Shown here: positions 6,803-11,522 of the stretch, piece after piece
Position numbering within the stretch: the first letter of the stretch is position 1
How the letters are laid out: each line of letters begins with the position of its first letter
Origin: Anaerolineales bacterium
GTDB taxonomy: Bacteria > Chloroflexota > Anaerolineae > Anaerolineales > DRMV01
Assembly: GCA_027026295.1 (NCBI GenBank)
Contig: JALVOR010000252.1
Location: forward strand, 1 to 11,522
Reading direction: 5' to 3'
Length of the DNA stretch: 11,522 nt
The notes under the pieces: model-generated
What the model saw: the letters and a program-made list of their open reading frames with translations, nothing else
Database searches by the model: none
Told to the model about the DNA's origin: nothing
Program-made: the position numbers and the translations under genes

Positions 6803-7378
6803 ATGAGCGAAAACGAAACGCTTCCCGAAGCGAACCCTGCGCCCGGGAAAAAGAAAGTTTCCTGGGGCGCGATCGTTGTGTGGGGCGGTTTGCTTGCCCT
6901 GCTGGTGATTGTAGGGTTGATGCTCAACCGCACCCAGAAGGGCGGCATTGCCATTGGCGAAACCGTGCCCGCCGACCTGGAAATGACCGCTTTCGACGGC
7001 TCGACCTATCGCATGGGTGACCTGCGCGGCAAGGTAGTGCTGATTAACTTCTGGGCTTCGTGGTGCACGACATGCAAAGACGAAGCCGCCGCGCTGGAGC
7101 AGGCGTGGCAGATGGAGCAGCCCAAGGGCGAGGTGGTTTTCTTGGGGCTGGATTATGTGGATACCGAACCCGATGCCAAAGCCTACCTGGAACGCTTTGA
7201 CGTGAGTTATCCCAATGGCCCCGATAAGGCCACCCGCTGGGCGCAAGTGTTTCACCTGCGCGGCGTGCCGGAAACCTACATTGTGGATAGGGAAGGGCGC
7301 CTGGTTTACAAGAAAATCGGGCCTTTTCGCGACCTCGACGAAATTATGACCGCTTTGCAGTTAGCCCTGGAGAAATAG
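6803..7378 (+). CDS. Membrane-anchored thioredoxin-like protein, TlpA/ResA/CcmG family
   Basis: A 191-residue extracytoplasmic thiol-disulfide oxidoreductase, probably the reductant for CcmH or apocytochrome cysteines. Residues 1-20 are cytosolic, about 21-41 form the membrane anchor, and the rest is a thioredoxin fold. The active site is WASWCTTCK with Cys88 and Cys91. The segment GKVVLINFWASW (76-87) leads into it. The cis-proline loop GVPETYIVD (Pro156) is intact. The KKIGPF stretch (170-175) near the end is typical of CcmG/ResA. The ATG at 6803 is preferred to a TTG at 6770 because GGAG (6794-6797) stands five bases before it and it gives a normal short cytosolic N-terminus. It follows ccmH by 33 bases and is followed at once by the 7381 gene. 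The electron source, such as CcdA, is not in the window. Confidence 0.92.
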   Translation: MSENETLPEANPAPGKKKVSWGAIVVWGGLLALLVIVGLMLNRTQKGGIAIGETVPADLEMTAFDGSTYRMGDLRGKVVLINFWASWCTTCKDEAAALEQAWQMEQPKGEVVFLGLDYVDTEPDAKAYLERFDVSYPNGPDKATRWAQVFHLRGVPETYIVDREGRLVYKKIGPFRDLDEIMTALQLALEK

Positions 7379-7380
7379 TT

Positions 7381-7902
7381 ATGGATTGGGGAGCCCTTCT
7401 GTTCGTCCTTGCCATTGGGGTGTTGGCTGGTTTGTATGTTGCCTTGCCCATTGTGCAGCGGCAAGGGCAAACGCTGACCGAAGAAGAACACACCCGCTCG
7501 GCGCTGCTGGCGCGACGCGAGCAGGTCTTGACCACCCTTGCCGAACTGGAATTCGACCGCGAGTTGGGTAAAATCGACGATGAGCATTACCAGACCCGGC
7601 GGCAGGCGCTGTTGCAGGAGGGCGCGAAAATCCTGCGTGAATTGGATGCTCTCAAGCATGCGCCGGCTGTGGCTGCCGATGATGCTAAAAAGGCGGTAGA
7701 AACCATGCTGGCGAAACGCCGCGCGCAAAAGGAAACCGCCGCGGCGGAGGCCGAGGCCGACGACGACATCGAGGCGTTGTTGGCTGCCCGGCGGCGCGCC
7801 CGCCAGGCCAAGAGCAGCGGCTTTTGCCCCAAATGCGGCGTGCCAGTGCTTGCTACCGACCGCTTCTGTCCCCGCTGCGGCACACCTTTGGCACGCGAAT
7901 GA
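7381..7902 (+). CDS. CcmI-N/SHOCT-like membrane protein with C-terminal zinc ribbon
   Basis: A 173-residue protein that starts two bases after the thioredoxin stop, with GGAG (7369-7372) inside the upstream gene, so the two are tightly coupled. Residues 4-24 form one membrane helix, with the rest in the cytosol. Residues about 38-90 resemble the short N-terminal helical segment of CcmI/CycH and the SHOCT domain: ELEFDRELGKIDDEHY followed by Arg73-Arg74. The middle (about 91-145) is a charged, Ala-rich helical or coiled-coil stretch. The C-terminus is a zinc ribbon with Cys149/Cys152 and Cys163/Cys166. The TPR domain of proteobacterial CcmI, which binds apocytochromes, is missing. Its place among ccm genes suggests a scaffold or regulatory role in heme ligation, but that is inference. 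Confidence 0.8.
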   Translation: MDWGALLFVLAIGVLAGLYVALPIVQRQGQTLTEEEHTRSALLARREQVLTTLAELEFDRELGKIDDEHYQTRRQALLQEGAKILRELDALKHAPAVAADDAKKAVETMLAKRRAQKETAAAEAEADDDIEALLAARRRARQAKSSGFCPKCGVPVLATDRFCPRCGTPLARE

Positions 7903-8091
7903 CGCGAATAATGGCGGATGTGCGCGGATTTTTTGGTCGCCAAGTTCGCCAAGATGTCGCCAAGAGGTTAACGCAAAGGCGGTAAAGAAGGCAAAAGACG
8001 CCAAGAGGTTAACGCGCAAAGGCGCAAAGAGCACTTCTGTGTCTTCTGTGCTAATCTGTGAAATCCGTGGTTTCTCTTTCCCGAGGCTGGC
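7903..8091. repeat. Intergenic tandem and dispersed repeat patch
   Basis: This 189-base gap splits the ccm cluster and is built of repeats. CGCCAAGAGGTTAACGC occurs twice exactly (7958-7974 and 7999-8015), 41 bases apart. TCGCCAAG occurs at 7937-7944, 7946-7953 and 7957-7964. Purine-rich words such as GCAAAGGCGCAAAGAG follow. The 3' end reads as the reverse complement of an ACCACGGATTTCACAGATT-type word (8053-8071), and ACCACGGAT also stands at 247-255. No gene is seen; the next gene start lies directly after it with only GAGG (8083-8086) as ribosome-binding site. The patch may carry a promoter, but none could be recognised. Confidence 0.7.
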
Positions 8092-9987
8092 ATGATGCGT
8101 AAATACTGGTTTTTCCTCCCTGTCGTTTTCCTGCTGCTGGCGTTGAGCGCCTGCAGTTTCAACCTCGCGGGCGATGTGACCCCGCCACCCGGCTGGCGCC
8201 CCACGCCGGTGCCGCCCACGCCTGATATGAGCGCCTTTTACCCTGCCCTGCCGCCCGACCCGGCGGCGGGCAAGGAGATTTTTCAGCAAAACTGCCAGGA
8301 ATGCCACGGCGAGAGCGCTTTGGGCGACGGCCCCGAAGCGGCTAAATTGCCTTCGCCGCCCGCGGCGCTGGCTTCCCTCGAAGAACTGCGGGAAGCGACC
8401 CCCGCTGAACGTTTCCTTACCGTGACCCACGGCAAGCCCGACCACGGCATGCCGCCCTTTGCCAGCACCCTTACCGCCCGCCAGCGGTGGGACGTGCTCG
8501 CTTATATTTACACCCTCGGTATTGACGACAACATACGGGAACGCGGTGCCCTGCTTTACGGCCAGCGGTGTGTGTCGTGCCATGAGGAAAATGGTGCGGG
8601 CAAGAATCTGGTTTCCCAGCAGCGGCTGGCGCAGAAATCGGATGAGACGCTGTTTGACGCTATTTTGGGGCCACAGCATATGCAAACGCAGACTTCCCAG
8701 CAGGCCGTGCAGAGCCTGAGCGAAGACGACCGCTGGGCGCTGGTGGCTTACATCCGCAGCCTTTCGTTTGCACAGCCTGCTGGGGAGGAAGACGAAACCA
8801 CCGCTACGCCTGCTGCGGGAGCCGCCGCTGAAACCACGCCGACCGCCGAGGCCACCCCTGAAGCCACGCCCGCTCACGGTGCCCTCACGGTGACCGGGCA
8901 GGTGACCAACGGCACGGCAGGCGGGCAGGTGCCCGAAGGGTTAGAAATCACCTTGCACGGCTACGATGATATGCAGGAAAACTACACTGCCACCACCAAA
9001 GCCGACGCCGAGGGCAAGTTTGTCTTCGAAAATGTACCCAATGCCCCCAACCGTCTGTTTCGCTTAACTACAGAGTACAAGAATGTGTCGTATGCGTCGC
9101 AGGTCGTTTTACCCCCCTCTGATGACAATGCTGTAGATTTGCCGCTTACGATTTACGATACTACGACTGATCGAAGTGCACTGCAAGTTGATCGGTTGCA
9201 TGTCTTTGTCGTTTTGCAGAATGCTCAAACACTGCGAATTACTGAAGTCTATGTCATCACTAATAACAGTGACAAGACAGTGGTGGGTGAGTCAGCGGAC
9301 GCACCAGTACTTGAGTTCGAGTTACCTGTGAAAGCAAGCCATCTGGAATTTCCGGATGAGGAAGATGTGGGCAATCGCTATGTGGAGGTTACCGGCGGTT
9401 TTGGCGACTTGATGCCGGTTCCCCCCCAGCACACCACGCAGGAAGTGTTTGCTTACTACCTGCCTTTCCAGGACAAGGAGCGCCTTGTCAGCCATCCAGT
9501 GCCGCTGCCGGTTTCCGGCGTGGTGGTGGTAGTGCCCACGGAGAGCAGATTGACGGTAGAAGGTGAGCACCTGATGGATAACGGTGTGCAATCTGACAAC
9601 CAGGGCAATACCTACCACATTTACAACGGCGATGCTTTGCAAGCCGGCGAGTTGCTGGCTTACACGGTGAAGCGGGCTTCGTCGGGGCTGAGCCTGCAAG
9701 GTAATTCCAAAATCAGCATTGCCATTGGCTTGATGGCGATGGGCGCGGCGCTGATTGCCATGGCGGTGGTGTTCACCAAGCGGGAAACCGCCTCTGCCGG
9801 CGGCGGTGATGCCCCTGTTGCTGAGTACGCCGATGTGGAAGACGACCCCGATATACTAATGGATGCCATGCTGGCACTGGATGACCTTTACAAGGCAGGC
9901 AAGATCGCCGAATCTGCCTACAAGGCGCGGCGGGCGGTACTGAAAGACCGCCTGAAAGCCCTCCTGACGGAAGACGAGCAGGCATGA
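8092..9987 (+). CDS. Diheme cytochrome c lipoprotein fused to beta ectodomain, membrane helix and SHOCT-like tail
   Basis: A 631-residue multidomain protein. A lipoprotein signal (LSAC, Cys21) puts the N-terminus outside. Two class I cytochrome c domains follow: CQECH (Cys68, Cys71, His72) with probable distal Met120 in HGMPPF, and CVSCH (Cys160, Cys163, His164) with a possible distal Met197. A Thr/Pro/Ala/Glu-rich linker (about 232-262) leads to a carboxypeptidase-regulatory-like beta domain (about 265-355, with the ADAEGKFVFENVP motif) and a second beta region (about 360-530). A membrane helix (about 541-561) leads to a cytosolic tail with a SHOCT-like motif (593-627). It overlaps ccmA by four bases. 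Residues 324-423 are encoded by DNA of clearly lower GC. Electron transfer or a heme-supply checkpoint are possible roles; neither is proven. A second ATG at 8095 is an equally good start. Confidence 0.85.
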   Translation: MMRKYWFFLPVVFLLLALSACSFNLAGDVTPPPGWRPTPVPPTPDMSAFYPALPPDPAAGKEIFQQNCQECHGESALGDGPEAAKLPSPPAALASLEELREATPAERFLTVTHGKPDHGMPPFASTLTARQRWDVLAYIYTLGIDDNIRERGALLYGQRCVSCHEENGAGKNLVSQQRLAQKSDETLFDAILGPQHMQTQTSQQAVQSLSEDDRWALVAYIRSLSFAQPAGEEDETTATPAAGAAAETTPTAEATPEATPAHGALTVTGQVTNGTAGGQVPEGLEITLHGYDDMQENYTATTKADAEGKFVFENVPNAPNRLFRLTTEYKNVSYASQVVLPPSDDNAVDLPLTIYDTTTDRSALQVDRLHVFVVLQNAQTLRITEVYVITNNSDKTVVGESADAPVLEFELPVKASHLEFPDEEDVGNRYVEVTGGFGDLMPVPPQHTTQEVFAYYLPFQDKERLVSHPVPLPVSGVVVVVPTESRLTVEGEHLMDNGVQSDNQGNTYHIYNGDALQAGELLAYTVKRASSGLSLQGNSKISIAIGLMAMGAALIAMAVVFTKRETASAGGGDAPVAEYADVEDDPDILMDAMLALDDLYKAGKIAESAYKARRAVLKDRLKALLTEDEQA

Positions 9988-10721
9988 CGGCGACGGACTC
10001 TCCTGTGATTCAGGTGCATGGGCTGGTCAAGCGGTTTGGCCTCAAAACCGTGCTTCGCCGCCTGGATTTTGAGGCGCGGCAGGGCGAGTTCGTGGCCCTG
10101 CTGGGCCCCAACGGGGCGGGGAAGACCACCTTTTTGCGCATTCTGGCCTCCCTCAGCCGCCCCGGCAAAGGGCAGGTGCGGGTTGCCGGCTATGCACTGC
10201 CGCGGGAAGCCGCGGCGGTGCGGCGGCGCTTGGGGGTGGTTTCCCACCAGCCGCTGCTTTATGGCGACCTGACCGCCGAGGAAAACCTGCTCTTTTATGG
10301 ACGCCTCTATGCCGTGCCCGAACCGACGGTGCGCATGGAAGAGGTGCTGCGTGTGGTGGGGCTTTACCGTCGTCGAGGCGATTTGGTGCGTACTTATTCC
10401 CGCGGGATGCAGCAACGGCTGGCGATTGCACGGGCAATTTTGCACGACCCCGAGGTGCTGCTGCTGGATGAACCTTACACCGGCCTCGACCAGGACGCCA
10501 GCGCGATGCTGGACGAGGTGCTGCAGCGGGTGGCGGCGCAGGGGCGCACGGTGGTGATGACTTCCCACGACCTCAGCCGCATTGCCGGGTTGGCTTCCCG
10601 CTTCGACGTGCTTGCCCGCGGCAGCATTGCGGCGTCGGTTTCCCGCGATGAGATAGCCGATGCCCAGTTGCTGGATTTTTACCGGCAGGCGGTGGCTGCC
10701 GCCGCGGAGGTGCGCGCATGA
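9984..10721 (+). CDS. ccmA: Heme exporter ATP-binding protein CcmA
   Basis: A 245-residue ABC ATPase that drives release of holo-CcmE from the CcmBC complex. Motifs: Walker A GPNGAGKTT (41-49), Q-loop Gln89 in the VSHQPLLYGDLT segment, signature YSRGMQQR (138-145), Walker B VLLLDEP (158-164) and switch His195 in MTSHDL. The signature has Arg in place of the first Gly of LSGGQ, as is common in CcmA and other exporter-type ATPases with the SxGMxQR form. It starts inside the stop of the upstream diheme gene (ATGA, 9984-9987) and its own stop overlaps the ccmB start in the same way, so three genes are translationally coupled. The call as CcmA rests on the ccmB partner as well as on the sequence. 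Confidence 0.93.
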   Translation: MTATDSPVIQVHGLVKRFGLKTVLRRLDFEARQGEFVALLGPNGAGKTTFLRILASLSRPGKGQVRVAGYALPREAAAVRRRLGVVSHQPLLYGDLTAEENLLFYGRLYAVPEPTVRMEEVLRVVGLYRRRGDLVRTYSRGMQQRLAIARAILHDPEVLLLDEPYTGLDQDASAMLDEVLQRVAAQGRTVVMTSHDLSRIAGLASRFDVLARGSIAASVSRDEIADAQLLDFYRQAVAAAAEVRA

Positions 10722-11407
10722 AGACAACCGGGCGCACTGGCCTGTGGCAGGCAACCCGCGCTATTGTGTGGAAAGACCTGACCGCCGAACTTCGCAGCCG
10801 TGAACTTCTCTCGGCGATGCTGGTCTTTGCCCTGCTGGTCATTTTTTCGTTCAACTTTGCGCTGGATTTGGACCCCAAGACCCGCGGCAGTGTGACCGGC
10901 GGGGTGCTGTGGGTGACGTTTATCTTTGCGGGCACGTTGGGGCTCAACCGCTCGATGGCGATGGAAAAGGACCGTGGCTGCCTCGACGGGTTGCTGATTG
11001 CCCCAATGGACCGCACGGCAATTTATTTCGGCAAGAGCATTGCCAACCTGGCGTTCATGTTGATTGTGGAAGCCGTGGTGCTTCCCCTTTATAGCGTGCT
11101 TTACAATGTCAATCTCTTCCGCGGCGGTTTGCTGTGGTTCATTTTGCTGGGTTCGGTGGGCTACATTGCCGTAGGCACGTTGCTTTCCAGCATGACCGTG
11201 CAGGCGCGCACCCGCGAGATGCTGCTGCCGATTCTGCTTTTCCCCGTGACCTTGCCGGTGCTGATTGCTGCCGTCAAGGGCAGTGCGGGGGTGTTGAGCG
11301 GCTTGCCTTTTGCCGACGTGCAGCCGTGGCTGAATTTGCTGCTGGTTTACGATGTGGTGTTCGTTGCGGTGGCTTTCATGGTCTTCGATTTCGTGGTAGA
11401 GGAGTGA
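10718..11407 (+). CDS. ccmB: Heme exporter membrane protein CcmB
   Basis: A 229-residue membrane protein with about six hydrophobic helices, of normal family length (220-230). Family landmarks are the WKDLTAELRSRE segment at 18-29 before the first helix, LNRSMAMEKDRGCLDGLL (76-93) with the following LIAPMDRTAIYFGK (93-106), and the hallmark stretch MLLPILLFPVTLPVLIAAV (168-186). CcmB pairs with CcmA and CcmC in the complex that attaches heme to CcmE. It overlaps ccmA by four bases (ATGA, 10718-10721). The gene ends intact. ccmC, the usual next gene, is not visible in the remaining 115 bases. Confidence 0.94.
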   Translation: MKTTGRTGLWQATRAIVWKDLTAELRSRELLSAMLVFALLVIFSFNFALDLDPKTRGSVTGGVLWVTFIFAGTLGLNRSMAMEKDRGCLDGLLIAPMDRTAIYFGKSIANLAFMLIVEAVVLPLYSVLYNVNLFRGGLLWFILLGSVGYIAVGTLLSSMTVQARTREMLLPILLFPVTLPVLIAAVKGSAGVLSGLPFADVQPWLNLLLVYDVVFVAVAFMVFDFVVEE

Positions 11408-11522
11408 GGGTAACGCAGAGCAACCGTGATAAAAGTCAAGCCTGTAGCGAGGAAAGTTGGGGCTGCCAGGGTTGCATAGAGCGAACCATCGCGTTGAGAA
11501 TCACAAGCAACTTGCGCATACA
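11408..11522. other. Trailing sequence after ccmB with no recognised gene
   Basis: The 115 bases after the ccmB stop show no convincing start with a ribosome-binding site, no strong hairpin with a T tract, and no repeat shared with the other spacers. A GTG at about 11425 opens a frame that closes after fewer than 20 codons. Where ccmC begins, if it follows, cannot be seen. Confidence 0.5.

Noticed and set aside
7937..8015. Repeated TCGCCAAG and CGCCAAGAGGTTAACGC words considered as a CRISPR array.
   Set aside because: Units are short, irregularly spaced and overlapping, with no uniform spacers and no cas genes.

Overview
The window is a GC-rich bacterial stretch with every gene on the + strand. 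It holds two blocks: the end of an ABC importer operon (1-2308) and most of a System I (Ccm) cytochrome c maturation cluster (3623-11407). A secreted, membrane-anchored protein of unknown function (2391-3326) lies between them. The organism is probably a member of the Chloroflexota (Anaerolineae-like). This is inferred from the cysteine-type CcmE, the style of the CcmH and TlpA proteins, the zinc-ribbon membrane proteins next to ccm genes, and the dispersed intergenic repeats. No rRNA or other taxonomic marker is present to confirm it.

Layout. Positions 1-219 are the C-terminus of an SsuC/ThiX-type permease. After a repeat-bearing spacer come an NMT1/THI5-like substrate-binding lipoprotein (454-1452), a strong intercistronic hairpin (1457-1501) and the ATPase (1520-2308). 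This set fits import of a vitamin precursor (thiamine pyrimidine or riboflavin type), but no riboswitch is visible. The 311-residue protein at 2391-3326 has a signal peptide, a beta-rich ectodomain, one membrane segment and a cytosolic zinc ribbon. A short MITE-like element (3380-3549) sits just before ccmE. Then follow ccmE, ccmF, ccmH, a TlpA/CcmG thioredoxin, a 173-residue CcmI-N/SHOCT-like zinc-ribbon protein, a second repeat-filled spacer (7903-8091), a 631-residue diheme lipoprotein, ccmA and ccmB. The last 115 bases hold no recognisable gene; ccmC would be expected downstream.

How they work together. CcmA and CcmB would form the ATPase/membrane core with a CcmC that is not in view. They load heme onto CcmE (here with a CxxxY heme-binding motif), and CcmF transfers it to apocytochromes whose CxxCH cysteines are kept reduced by CcmH and the TlpA/CcmG thioredoxin. 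The diheme lipoprotein is itself a likely client.

Most interesting signal. Three proteins in or beside the cluster appear to be built from one shuffled kit: a similar beta ectodomain, a single membrane helix, a short SHOCT/CcmI-N-like helical motif with GKI, Tyr and Arg-Arg at identical spacing, and a four-cysteine zinc ribbon. They may be a lineage-specific accessory set for cytochrome c assembly in place of proteobacterial CcmI. This is inference from sequence patterns and genomic position.
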